Below are positions 32,448-40,774 of a stretch of DNA of 42,463 bases, one piece after another. Within the stretch, counting starts at the first letter, position 1, and each line of letters opens with the position of its first letter. Where the stretch lies: the NCBI GenBank assembly GCA_035528715.1, contig DATKYB010000028.1:1-42463 (forward strand). Reading direction: 5' to 3'. The stretch is from Nitrospinota bacterium. GTDB taxonomy: Bacteria > JADFOP01 > DATKYB01. The notes below the pieces were generated by a model that searched no databases, had not been told where the DNA came from, and saw only the letters and a list, made by a program, of their open reading frames with translations. The translations under genes and the position numbers were made by a program.

Positions 32448-33800
32448 ATGTTTAGTAAGATTTTGGTTGCCAATCGAGGCGAGATTGCGCTTAGGGTTTT
32501 GAGGGCGTGTAAAGAGATGGGAATCATGACCGTTGCTGTCCATTCAGATGCCGATGCCGATTCTCTACATGTAAAGTTTGCTGATGAATCTGTTTGTATT
32601 GGTCCTCCGGAGACCATAAACAGCTATTTGAACATAACAAATATTATATCTGCTGCTGAGATTACCGGTGCGGACGCTATTCATCCAGGCTACGGTCTCT
32701 TGGCTGAAAATCCAGGTTTTGCCGAGGCATGTGAGGCATCCAATATTAAATTCATAGGCCCGTCTCCTGAGAGCATTAGATTAATGGGAGATAAGGCCAT
32801 GGCAAGAGAGACTATGAAAAAGGCCGGGATCCCGATTATCCCTGGGAGTGACTCAAAGATAGAAAATCCAGAGGAAGTCCTGAAACTGGCTGAGAAGATG
32901 GGATTTCCTATCATCATAAAGGCTTCTATGGGAGGGGGCGGTAACGGTATGAAGATTGTGGATGACGGAGAGAATCTCACCAAATATTTTCTTATGGCTA
33001 AAACAGAGGCCTATAAAGCCTTTGGCAGCTCAGAGGTCTATATCGAGAAATATTTAAAAAGACCGAAGCATATAGAATTTCAGGTTTTGGGGGATGAAGA
33101 TGGGAATGTGGTCTATCTTGGCGAGAGAGACTGTTCTATCCAGAGAAGGCATCAAAAGCTGATAGAAGAATCTCCTTCTCCTATTATGACCGCGAAATTG
33201 AGAAAAGAAATGGGGCGTATAGCTGTTAAGGCGGCAAAGTCTGTGAATTATTTTGGAGCTGGAACTGTAGAGTTTTTAGTGGATCAGGAGAAGAATTATT
33301 ATTTCTTAGAGATGAATACCCGTATTCAGGTGGAGCATCCTGTCACAGAAATGATAACGGGTATTGATCTGGTAAAGGAACAGATAAAGATTGCTATGGG
33401 AAAGCCCTTTGGATTTACTCAAAAGGGTATAAAATTTCAGGGCCATAGTATTGAATGTCGTATCAACGCAGAAGACCCGAAGAAGTTTGTTCCTTCCCCT
33501 GGAAAAATCACGGGTCTCAATCTTCCTGGCGGAAATGGCGTAAGAGTCGATACAGCTATCTATCCGGGTTACTATGTCCTTCCCTTTTATGATTCTCTGA
33601 TAGCAAAGCTCATTGTTCACGGAAGGGACAGAGCAGAGGCTTTGGCCAAGATGAGAGTAGCCCTTGAACAATTCAAGGTAGATGGGATCAAGACAACTAT
33701 CCCTTTTCATCAAAAGGTATTTGAGGATAAGGATTTTATTAGAGGGGATTTTTGCACAGATTTTATTGAAAAACCTGAAGTGGCTTCATCCCTTAAATGA
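32448..33800 (+). CDS. accC: Biotin carboxylase subunit of acetyl-CoA carboxylase
   Basis: An ATP-grasp enzyme of 450 residues that carboxylates biotin on AccB. Motifs: [33 protein letters not shown], the ATP loop [11 protein letters not shown] (usual form GGGGRGM; here Asn replaces Arg), [17 protein letters not shown] and [18 protein letters not shown], with catalytic Arg and Glu. A TTG at 32442 is in frame, but the ATG at 32448 gives the family start [12 protein letters not shown]. It ends overlapping the HEAT-repeat gene by 4 bases. Confidence 0.96.
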   Translation: MFSKILVANRGEIALRVLRACKEMGIMTVAVHSDADADSLHVKFADESVCIGPPETINSYLNITNIISAAEITGADAIHPGYGLLAENPGFAEACEASNIKFIGPSPESIRLMGDKAMARETMKKAGIPIIPGSDSKIENPEEVLKLAEKMGFPIIIKASMGGGGNGMKIVDDGENLTKYFLMAKTEAYKAFGSSEVYIEKYLKRPKHIEFQVLGDEDGNVVYLGERDCSIQRRHQKLIEESPSPIMTAKLRKEMGRIAVKAAKSVNYFGAGTVEFLVDQEKNYYFLEMNTRIQVEHPVTEMITGIDLVKEQIKIAMGKPFGFTQKGIKFQGHSIECRINAEDPKKFVPSPGKITGLNLPGGNGVRVDTAIYPGYYVLPFYDSLIAKLIVHGRDRAEALAKMRVALEQFKVDGIKTTIPFHQKVFEDKDFIRGDFCTDFIEKPEVASSLK

Positions 33801-35200
33801 CTTCCATTTTTCTGACCCCCATTCATAAATTTACCCCATTAAGGAAAGGTTTATATTTAATAATTTTTTTTATGAAAGCCTTTCTTTGTCTATGGATTTT
33901 CTCTCTTATTTCAGGGTGTTCCGGGAGTGTAGAAAGATCGATAAAAGCATTAGATTCTCCAGATTGGCGGATTCGTCAAAAGGCTGTAAATCATCTCCTT
34001 GAATCAAAAGATAAACGGGCCATAGATCCCCTTATTCATAAAGGGCTGAAAGATGATGATTTCTATGTTAGAAGGTCCTCTGTCCAGGCTCTGGGAAAAC
34101 TGAAAGATAAAAGAGCTGTTGGTCCTTTAATAGAAGTATTTAAAAAAGACCTTACTGTCAGGGAAGAAGCGGCATTGGCCATTGGACAGATAGGGGATAG
34201 CGAGGCAGTTAAGTTTCTTAAAGATCTGGTAGAAAGCGATGATTATATTGAAAGGGGTTATGGAATTGGTGGATTGGCTCAGCTGGAGAAAAAGGAGTTT
34301 TTTCCTCTTTTCTATAAATCTGCGAAGGATAGATTTTATTTTGTTAGAGAAAGAGCAGTAGAGGGATTAAGAAGAATAGAGGAGAAGAAGACAAAAAGTA
34401 TCGATATATATGCGAGATTACTCAATGATAAAGATCCGGAAATTAGGGGCTATGCTGTGGAAGACATAGCAAGACTGGGGAACAGGGACCTTTATAAATA
34501 TATTAACGAAGGCTTGAAAGATAATGACCCTTTTGTCCGCAAGAAAGCTGTGCTCGCAGCAGGCATGTTACGTGATGAAAGAACGGTTGATTCTTTAGTT
34601 GAGTTATTGAATCGAGATCCTTCCCTTAAGAAAAATATTATCAAGTCGCTCCAAAAGACAGGCAGTAAAAAGGTCTTCAATCTCTTTATAAAGTTTTTAG
34701 AAGATAAGGATGTTGAGGTCAGAAAAGCCAGTATTAACGCCCTCGGTGAATTTGAAGACAGAAGAATTATTGATCCTTTGATTTCTCTTTTTGAAAGGGA
34801 TACTCAGACAAGAAAAGATGTCGTTTTAGCCCTTGGCAATATTAAAGATGAAAAGGCCTTTGAATTTTTAAAAGGGGTGGCAACCAATAGAGAGATGGGT
34901 GCTGATATTCGGGCATATGCTGTAGAGGCCATGGGAATGCACAGGAATAGAAAGGCAATCGTTCTTTTGAAAAATATATATAAAGGGGGTGAACCAAAAG
35001 TCAGGATAGAAGCTGTTAAGGCATTGGCAAATTTAGAGGATGAAGAGATCATCTCCATACTAGAAGAACTCCTAAGCACGGAAAAGGATGAGGAGGTTTC
35101 AATGGCAGCAAAGGAGGCCTTGAATGCCCTTCAAAAGAAAATTGGATCCCTTAAAAGGGAGGAGGAGAAAAAGGAAGAAAGAAAGGAACAATTAAGGTAA
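33797..35200 (+). CDS. HEAT-repeat lipoprotein
   Basis: A 467-residue protein with lipobox LISGC (Cys41 from this start). ATG 33872 (residue 26) is an alternative start giving a 15-residue signal, shorter than usual. The mature part is a row of about a dozen HEAT/PBS-lyase type repeats, each with a D-x-x-V-R core ([54 protein letters not shown]). It ends in a Lys/Glu tail. Likely a scaffold at the periplasmic face of the membrane; the partner is unknown. It overlaps accC by 4 bases, so it is cotranscribed with acc, and its last 50 bases overlap the convergent uppP gene. Confidence 0.85.
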   Translation: MTSIFLTPIHKFTPLRKGLYLIIFFMKAFLCLWIFSLISGCSGSVERSIKALDSPDWRIRQKAVNHLLESKDKRAIDPLIHKGLKDDDFYVRRSSVQALGKLKDKRAVGPLIEVFKKDLTVREEAALAIGQIGDSEAVKFLKDLVESDDYIERGYGIGGLAQLEKKEFFPLFYKSAKDRFYFVRERAVEGLRRIEEKKTKSIDIYARLLNDKDPEIRGYAVEDIARLGNRDLYKYINEGLKDNDPFVRKKAVLAAGMLRDERTVDSLVELLNRDPSLKKNIIKSLQKTGSKKVFNLFIKFLEDKDVEVRKASINALGEFEDRRIIDPLISLFERDTQTRKDVVLALGNIKDEKAFEFLKGVATNREMGADIRAYAVEAMGMHRNRKAIVLLKNIYKGGEPKVRIEAVKALANLEDEEIISILEELLSTEKDEEVSMAAKEALNALQKKIGSLKREEEKKEERKEQLR

Positions 35201-36002
35201 ACAACCCAAACAACCAGCAATAATAAGCAAAATAGAAAAAATTTCCTTTCATAATGATACGAATCAGAAACTTTAGAGAAAGATATCCTGCCAAAAAAGC
35301 AACAATCATTCCAATAATATTTGGTATCATTAATGAGTAATCGAGATGAAGGAGTTCTCCTAACTTTAATGTCATGGCTCCCAAGATTGCTGGTATGGAT
35401 AGTAAAAAGGAGAACCTTATAGCAAGTGATTTTTCAAGACCCTGAAAAAGTCCAAAGGCGATTGTAGAGCCTGATCTTGAAATGCCAGGCAGGATTGCTA
35501 AACCCTGCACAAATCCGATCACAAGAGCATTTTTAAAACTCATTTTATGAATGTCTTTGTCATCTTTTGAAAATCTTTTGGTTAGCCATAAGAGAAGACC
35601 TGTTATAAGGAGCATTATCCCTACGATTTTGAGAGAGGAGAAAAGCTCCTCCACTTTTTTTTCAAAGAGATATCCTATGATAAATGTAGGAATTGTTGCA
35701 ATAATGATAAACTGAAGGAGTTTGATATTATAAGAACTTTTCTCAGAGGTTTTTGAGCTCTCTTTTTTCAAACGATTTGATACATAAAGATAAAGCTCTT
35801 TTACGATATTTACAATATCTTCTCTGAAGACCAAAAAGACAGCCATTAAGGTGCCGAAATGAACCATAATATCAAAGAGGAGTTGTGGTTGATGGAGACC
35901 AAAAAGATTTTGGAAGACGACCAAATGCCCGGAGCTGCTAATGGGGAGAAATTCTGTAATCCCTTGGATGATTCCCAATAAGACTGCCTTTATTATATCC
36001 AT
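35151..36002 (-). CDS. uppP: Undecaprenyl-diphosphatase UppP (BacA)
   Basis: A 283-residue membrane enzyme that recycles undecaprenyl diphosphate, the lipid carrier of wall and O-antigen synthesis. Motifs: QGITEFLPISSSGHLV (Glu and Ser active-site region) and LPGISRSGSTIAFG (second motif with Arg), about eight hydrophobic segments. The start ATG shares one base with the manC stop (TAATG), so translation is coupled. The 3' end overlaps the HEAT gene by 50 bases. Confidence 0.96.
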   Translation of the reverse strand: MDIIKAVLLGIIQGITEFLPISSSGHLVVFQNLFGLHQPQLLFDIMVHFGTLMAVFLVFREDIVNIVKELYLYVSNRLKKESSKTSEKSSYNIKLLQFIIIATIPTFIIGYLFEKKVEELFSSLKIVGIMLLITGLLLWLTKRFSKDDKDIHKMSFKNALVIGFVQGLAILPGISRSGSTIAFGLFQGLEKSLAIRFSFLLSIPAILGAMTLKLGELLHLDYSLMIPNIIGMIVAFLAGYLSLKFLIRIIMKGNFFYFAYYCWLFGLFTLIVPFFLPFSPPPF

Positions 36003-37072
36003 TAAAGATATCTCTTCTTTCCTCTTCTTGAGAGCAATTCAGTAATCTTCTTTATATCTTGCGCCTTATCCTTGTGGCATACAAGAAGTGCGTCTTTTGT
36101 TTCAACGATAATCAGATTATCAAGGCCAACCGTAGCAACGAGCTTATCAGGAGAGTAGATGATCGTGTCTTTTGTTCCCACTCCGATATGTTTTCCGATG
36201 ATTACATTTTGGGATTTATCTCTAGGCAATATTTCCTTTAGACTGTTCCAGTTTCCCACATCACTCCAGGGAAAATCACACGGTATGACTAATACATTAT
36301 CGGCCTTTTCCATTATTCCATAATCGATAGATATCTCACTTATCTTTGAATAAGACCTGGCTATAGCCCGCTCCTGTTCGGGTGTATTGAAGTAATTCTG
36401 TAAAGGTAACAAGCTCTGATAGATTTTTGGAAGATGTTTTTCAAACATCCTCAATATGGTGTTAATGCTCCAGACAAATATTCCAGCATTCCAGAGATAT
36501 GAGTTTTCTTTAAGGAATCTTTGAGCCTTTTTTTGGCTTGGCTTTTCCGTAAAATTCAAAACGCTGTAAACATTCGTTTTTTTCATCCTCGCAAATTTTT
36601 TACCATAATGGATGTATCCATAACCTGTCTCGGCCCTCTTGGGCTTTATCCCGAGGGTAATCAGATAGTCACCTTTTTTTGCAATCTCCTCAGCAAGGGA
36701 TAATGCACTAACAAATTTCTTTTGATTTTCTATCATATGGTCAGAAGGGAAGACCGCCATAATACCATTGGGGTCTCTCTCTTTGAGATAGAGGGCAGCA
36801 AGAGCTATGCATGGAGCTGTGTTCTTACCGACCGGTTCAAATATAAAGTTTTCTTCTGGGATAGAGGGAAGATGCTTTTTTATCTCTTTTTCCTGAGTTT
36901 TATTGGAGATGACAAGTATATTTCTTATGGGAATGAGCTGCTTTAATCTTTTGATGGTAAGCTGGACAAGAAACTCTTTTCCTTTTATCTTAAGATACTG
37001 TTTTGGAAGGGCTTCTCTGCTCAGTGGCCAGAATCTTGTTCCCTTACCTCCTGCCATAATAACACCAAACAT
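36002..37072 (-). CDS. manC: Mannose-1-phosphate guanylyltransferase
   Basis: It makes GDP-mannose from mannose-1-phosphate and GTP. 356 residues, the short single-domain form without the isomerase half. Motifs: VIMAGGKGTRFWPLSR (nucleotide-binding loop), ALPKQYL, FPSDHMI, NFTEKPSQKKA, NAGIFVW and CDFPWSDVGNW. The open frame extends to 37099, but AAAGGAGGAG lies 5 bases before ATG 37072, which also gives the normal start. Between the YqaA-like gene and uppP in a four-gene minus-strand operon with phosphomannomutase. Confidence 0.94.
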   Translation of the reverse strand: MFGVIMAGGKGTRFWPLSREALPKQYLKIKGKEFLVQLTIKRLKQLIPIRNILVISNKTQEKEIKKHLPSIPEENFIFEPVGKNTAPCIALAALYLKERDPNGIMAVFPSDHMIENQKKFVSALSLAEEIAKKGDYLITLGIKPKRAETGYGYIHYGKKFARMKKTNVYSVLNFTEKPSQKKAQRFLKENSYLWNAGIFVWSINTILRMFEKHLPKIYQSLLPLQNYFNTPEQERAIARSYSKISEISIDYGIMEKADNVLVIPCDFPWSDVGNWNSLKEILPRDKSQNVIIGKHIGVGTKDTIIYSPDKLVATVGLDNLIIVETKDALLVCHKDKAQDIKKITELLSRRGKKRYL

Positions 37073-37085
37073 AAAACTCCTCCTT

Positions 37086-37700
37086 TTACTTTGGCTCACC
37101 GCCTTTATTCAATGTCTTTTGAGGATTAAATAGAGGGAGCTTTTTTAAGATAATAAATCCAGCAAAGAGAAGGATAATAAAGACAATTGAGGCAAGATTA
37201 AAATTTCTTTTGAGAAAACTCTCAATCTCTTTGCCAAATAAGAGTATTGAAAATCCCACAATAAAAAATCTTCCTCCCCTACCGATGATAGAGGCGATAA
37301 CAAATGTTTTAAAATTTACATAAAGAGCCCCTGCAGAAATCGTAAAAACCTTATAAGGAATAGGGGTAAAACCGGCTATAATAATAGCCCATGCCTCAAA
37401 CCTTTCAAAATAATTATGGGCAAGCTCAATCTTTTCCTTGGAGACAACTCTCTTTAGTAGCGGCTTACCTCCCTTTATACCGATCAAATATCCAAACATG
37501 CCTCCCAGGACAGAACCAATAAGGGTAATAAGGGCGTATATAAGGCTAAAAGAGGGGTTGATGAGTGATAGGGCTATTAATAAAATATCAGGGGCAATAG
37601 GAAAAAATGAGGATTCAGCAAAGGCTATCAAAAAGAGGGCTAAGCTCCCAAAAGGGGTCTGTGCCCACTGAATGGTCCATGTAAGAAGGTTTTCAATCAT
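37086..37700 (-). CDS. YqaA/DedA family membrane protein (VTT domain)
   Basis: A 204-residue inner-membrane protein with about five hydrophobic segments. The SNARE-associated/VTT core is recognisable: FAESSFFPIAPDILLIAL, GSVLGGMFGYLIGIKGGKPLL and the loop GFTPIPYKVFTISAGAL followed by GRGGRFF. The DedA superfamily includes undecaprenyl-phosphate flippases; that fits a place beside uppP and sugar-nucleotide genes, but the YqaA branch is uncharacterised. The start lies 1 base after the phosphomannomutase stop. Confidence 0.88.
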   Translation of the reverse strand: MIENLLTWTIQWAQTPFGSLALFLIAFAESSFFPIAPDILLIALSLINPSFSLIYALITLIGSVLGGMFGYLIGIKGGKPLLKRVVSKEKIELAHNYFERFEAWAIIIAGFTPIPYKVFTISAGALYVNFKTFVIASIIGRGGRFFIVGFSILLFGKEIESFLKRNFNLASIVFIILLFAGFIILKKLPLFNPQKTLNKGGEPK

Positions 37701-37701
37701 A

Positions 37702-39063
37702 TCATTCCTCTAACTCGAGCCCTCCCAATTCCTTTAGCTTTGTTTTGAAAATCTTTCTTATCTCTTCCAGTCTCTCTTTACTATTGGCTTCAAAGCGTAA
37801 AACGAGGACCGGCTGGGTGTTTGATGCTCTTAGCAGTCCCCAGCCATCAGGAAGAGTTACCCTTACCCCATCGATATCTATGACTTCAAAGTGTTCTTTA
37901 AAGTAAGCCTTGATCTTTTCAACAACCTGAAATTTCATATTATCAGGACAGTCTATCCTGATTTCCGGTGTAGAAAATGTTTTTGGGACATCATCAAGTA
38001 GTTCTGATAGTTTTTTTTCTGTTTTCGATAATATCTGCAAAAGCCTGGCTGAGGCATAAATGGCGTCATCATATCCAAAGTAATCATCAGCAAAAAACAT
38101 ATGGCCACTCATCTCCCCTCCAACAGCGGCTTTTTCTTTTTTCATCCTCTTTTTTATTAGAGAATGGCCCGCTTGTCCCATGATAGGAATTCCACCATGT
38201 TTTTTAATATCATCAAACAGGTTCTGAGAACATTTTACCTCAAATACGACCTTTGCTCCTGGATTTCTCTTAAGGATATCTCTTGAGAATATCATTAATA
38301 AGTAATCTCCAAAGAGAATTTCTCCATTCTCATCAACAACCCCTATCCTGTCTCCATCTCCATCATAGGCTATGCCCAAATCTGCTTTGTTCTCTTTGAC
38401 TTTGGAAATCATATCTTTGAGATTTTTGGGGACTGTTGGATCTGCAAAATGATTCGGAAAATTCCCGTTAGGCTCACAGAAAAGCTCGGTTACATAACAG
38501 CCAAGCTTTCTTAAAAGCTTTGGAGCTATGATACCCGCTGTCCCATTTCCTGCATCGATAACCACATTTAGTTTTTTTTGTAGATTAATCTTTGTATAAA
38601 TAAGGTCTATGTATTCGGGGATAATATCAGAATAGGATAGTTCCCCCTTACCCTTGGAATACTCTCCTTTTTCAATGATCTTTCGAATATCCTGTATTTC
38701 ATTTCCAGAGATCGTCCATTTTCCTACACAAACCTTAAACCCATTAAACTCAGGAGGGTTATGACTCCCTGTTATCATGATCCCCCCGCTTGCATCAAAA
38801 TAAAAGAGAGCATAGTAAAGAAGTGGTGTAGGAACCAATCCCACATCAATGACATCCCATCCTGTAGATAGTATCCCCTCAATCAATCCATCCTTCAATT
38901 CTTCGGAATTTAACCTAAAATCCCTGCCAACAGCTATGGGACCTTTTTTTTGCTCGGTAATATAAGTACCATATGCTCTTCCGATATCGTAGGCAACATC
39001 TCGATTGAGTTCTTTATCGATGATGCCTCTTATATCATATTCTCTAAATATTTGTGGATTCAT
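37702..39063 (-). CDS. Phosphomannomutase/phosphoglucomutase
   Basis: A 453-residue alpha-D-phosphohexomutase that makes mannose-1-phosphate (and probably glucose-1-phosphate). It starts IFREYDIRGI, has active-site phosphoserine Ser100 in MITGSHNPPEFNG, the metal loop AYDGDGDRIGVVD, the sugar-specificity region GGEMSGHMFFADDYFGYDD (GEMSGH is the bispecific PMM/PGM form) and the phosphate-binding RASNTQPVLVLRFEA. First gene of the operon leading to GDP-mannose and UppP; promoter at 39090-39118. Confidence 0.94.
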   Translation of the reverse strand: MNPQIFREYDIRGIIDKELNRDVAYDIGRAYGTYITEQKKGPIAVGRDFRLNSEELKDGLIEGILSTGWDVIDVGLVPTPLLYYALFYFDASGGIMITGSHNPPEFNGFKVCVGKWTISGNEIQDIRKIIEKGEYSKGKGELSYSDIIPEYIDLIYTKINLQKKLNVVIDAGNGTAGIIAPKLLRKLGCYVTELFCEPNGNFPNHFADPTVPKNLKDMISKVKENKADLGIAYDGDGDRIGVVDENGEILFGDYLLMIFSRDILKRNPGAKVVFEVKCSQNLFDDIKKHGGIPIMGQAGHSLIKKRMKKEKAAVGGEMSGHMFFADDYFGYDDAIYASARLLQILSKTEKKLSELLDDVPKTFSTPEIRIDCPDNMKFQVVEKIKAYFKEHFEVIDIDGVRVTLPDGWGLLRASNTQPVLVLRFEANSKERLEEIRKIFKTKLKELGGLELEE

Positions 39064-39089
39064 GATTTATCTCGAAAATAGGATAAGTA

Positions 39090-39118
39090 ATAGTAACATT
39101 GAGGGTTTGGACGGTCAA
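39090..39118 (-). promoter_or_regulatory. Promoter of the phosphomannomutase operon
   Basis: Minus strand: TTGACC (plus 39113-39118), a 17-base spacer and TACTAT (plus 39090-39095), about 27 bases before the start codon. Confidence 0.55.
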
Positions 39119-39134
39119 GAGTTTATTCGGTTAT

Positions 39135-39164
39135 GTCCTTTTCTTGCTCGTCCAAGAAAAGGAC
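39135..39164. repeat. Hairpin repeat element
   Basis: Perfect arms GTCCTTTTCTTG (39135-39146) and CAAGAAAAGGAC (39153-39164), loop CTCGTC, followed by GAAAAGAAGGACGCC. I recall similar dispersed intergenic repeats (GTCCTTTTCTTG...) in several unrelated genomes, where they give spurious reading frames. It sits directly behind the -35 of the minus-strand promoter. Confidence 0.55.
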
Positions 39165-39223
39165 GAAAAGAAGGACGCCCCGCCTGCTTTTCTTAACAGG
39201 GTTTTGTCTTTGTTCACTCAGCC

Positions 39224-39269
39224 GAGGCAAAAAACTTGGCTTCGCCTTCAGACACTTTGCCTCTTTTTT
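39224..39269 (+). terminator. Terminator-like structure in the repeat element
   Basis: GAGGCAAA (39224-39231) pairs with TTTGCCTC (39256-39263), followed by six T. The inner part contains a small GGC-TTC-GCC hairpin. No plus-strand gene precedes it, so it would end a transcript of the repeat element itself or antisense transcription through the phosphomannomutase gene. Confidence 0.45.
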
Positions 39270-39456
39270 CCTCGTTCACTTGAAAAACCCCTAAAAAGCA
39301 GAGGGGGGATTAAAAAAACATGATTTCCTTGCTCCCCTGTCAAACACCTAAAAAATCGAAAGGGGAATTATATCTAAAAAAAGAACTTTAAAAAAACCTC
39401 ATGGAAAAAAGCCTTTCTTTTTGTTAAAATCTATAATTATTTTGAGGAGAGATATC

Positions 39457-40419
39457 ATGAAAGGTCGGACATGGAAAAATATTGAGAAAAATGCTTCAGA
39501 AGAGATTAAATCTTACCTGTCAGAAAATGGTGGGACTTCTGAAGAGGTTAAGAGTTTGTATGAAGAGTGGCGGATTAGGTTTTCAGATTCAACCTTTACC
39601 TATTATACAAAGGGGACGCTCTTTTCTACTCCTTCTCCCTCCAATGATCCTGCTGTATACAAGGCATGGAAAAAGATCGATTCTTTGGTGGGATTCACTT
39701 TTAGCAGACCAAAAAAGGATTTTCTCATGGGCCTGGATGAGACAGGAAAAGGAGAAATTATCGGTCATACCGTTCTCGCTGGAGTTATTTTCCCTAAAGG
39801 TATTTTCGAAAAGGTTGATTTGTTGGTTGGTCCTGCAGATACGAAAAAGAGGCACACTTTCGAATACTGGGACAAGATTTTTGAAGAATTAGACCATTTT
39901 AGAAGTTCTGGATTTGATTTTATTACAGAAAAGATATCCCCTTCTGAAGTAGACAGATACAACTTTAACAGAATAATGGATGTAAGATACCAAAGGATAC
40001 TTTCCCTTTTTTTACAAAAAGTAAAAATCAATCAATGCAGGATTGTACTGGATGACTATGGAGTGGGTACAACCCTTAACCGATTTCTGAATTCTCTGAC
40101 ACAAAAAGGAGCAGAGGTAATCATAACAAAAAAAGCAGAGGATAAATACCTTGGAGCAAAAGTCGCTTCTTTAGTCTCCAAGAGAATACGAGAAAAAGAG
40201 ATCAGAGAAATCAATGAAAATCCAGATTATCAGATCAACGGGCTATCAATTGGCTCAGGCAATGCTGGGGACAAGCAAACCTTGGATTGGTTAAGGAAAT
40301 GGCATGCTGCAGGTAAAGAATGGCCTTGGTTTATTAAAAGGTCGTTCAAAACGATTTGGGAAATGGAAGGGAAAACCAAAAGCCATAAAAAGATTAATCC
40401 TCCTTCTGAAAAAATCTGA
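39457..40419 (+). CDS. rnhC: Ribonuclease HIII
   Basis: A 320-residue nuclease for RNA in RNA/DNA hybrids. The N-terminal about 90 residues resemble the TBP-like substrate domain of RNase HIII (FTYYTKGTLFSTPS). The catalytic domain begins GLDETGKGEIIGHTV. Putative acidic residues Asp94, Glu95, Asp199 and Asp229 are spaced just as the active site I recall for the Geobacillus enzyme (97, 98, 202, 232). GPADTKKR corresponds to the DSKK motif, and KYLGAKVASLVSK to the AVASIIAR motif. The catalytic motif differs from the usual DEVGTGD. GAGGAG at 39444-39449 points to ATG 39457 rather than the TTG at 39421. RNase HII is the alternative, but the N-terminal domain speaks against it. Confidence 0.75.
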   Translation: MKGRTWKNIEKNASEEIKSYLSENGGTSEEVKSLYEEWRIRFSDSTFTYYTKGTLFSTPSPSNDPAVYKAWKKIDSLVGFTFSRPKKDFLMGLDETGKGEIIGHTVLAGVIFPKGIFEKVDLLVGPADTKKRHTFEYWDKIFEELDHFRSSGFDFITEKISPSEVDRYNFNRIMDVRYQRILSLFLQKVKINQCRIVLDDYGVGTTLNRFLNSLTQKGAEVIITKKAEDKYLGAKVASLVSKRIREKEIREINENPDYQINGLSIGSGNAGDKQTLDWLRKWHAAGKEWPWFIKRSFKTIWEMEGKTKSHKKINPPSEKI

Positions 40420-40609
40420 TAAAAAGAATCCTTGTTTTTCTCCTCATCATTCAAAAATTCCTACGATTTTTTTTAAAATTTTTTACTTATGTGCGTGCCA
40501 CATCTTTATTCAATATTCCCTCACTGGTTCAAAATTGCCCACTTAAGGATTTTTTTTCATTGTCAAATTCTTAACGCTTCATTAACACCCCGATTTAAAA
40601 TAGATTAAT

Positions 40610-40647
40610 ATCTTTAATATCAGATAGTTACATCTTTATATCAGATA
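40610..40647. repeat. Tandem direct repeat upstream of a -24/-12 element
   Basis: ATCTTTAATATCAGATA at 40610-40626 and ATCTTTATATCAGATA at 40632-40647, differing by one base and spaced 22 bases start to start, two turns of the helix. Each copy contains the small palindrome TATC-A-GATA. Possible paired activator-binding sites. Confidence 0.45.
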
Positions 40648-40666
40648 AACAGATTTTGGAATTTCA

Positions 40667-40682
40667 TGGCATAAAAAATGCT
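40667..40682 (+). promoter_or_regulatory. Candidate sigma-54 (-24/-12) promoter
   Basis: TGGCATAAAAAATGCT: GG at 40668-40669, ten bases, GC at 40680-40681; TGGCA matches the -24 consensus and TGCT the -12. About 93 bases before the coiled-coil gene. Confidence 0.5.
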
Positions 40683-40774
40683 AAAAAAGGGGGTAAATAA
40701 TCCTCAAGATTAAGGTGTGTTTTGTCGATATTTCATATAATGAGGAATATTAGCTGAAATTCGAAAGGGATGGT

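Larger units (their letters stand above)
39064..39456. other. Intergenic region with hairpin repeat element
   Basis: No credible gene. It contains a minus-strand promoter (39090-39118), a 12-base-stem hairpin (39135-39164), a plus-strand terminator-like structure (39224-39269) and a smaller CCCCT/AGGGG hairpin (about 39287-39308) followed by T-run on the minus strand. The stretch 39130-39310 is visibly richer in G+C than its surroundings. Frames through it translate to low-complexity strings and look spurious. Confidence 0.5.
40420..40774. other. Intergenic region before the coiled-coil gene
   Basis: Gene-free, A/T rich. It contains a direct repeat (40610-40647) and a -24/-12 element (40667-40682). 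No clear terminator for rnhC was seen. Confidence 0.4.

Noticed and set aside
39005-39323. Frames of 63 and 74 codons across the hairpin element.
   Set aside because: They follow the inverted repeats, give low-complexity Lys/Arg strings and look like the spurious proteins that repeat elements produce.
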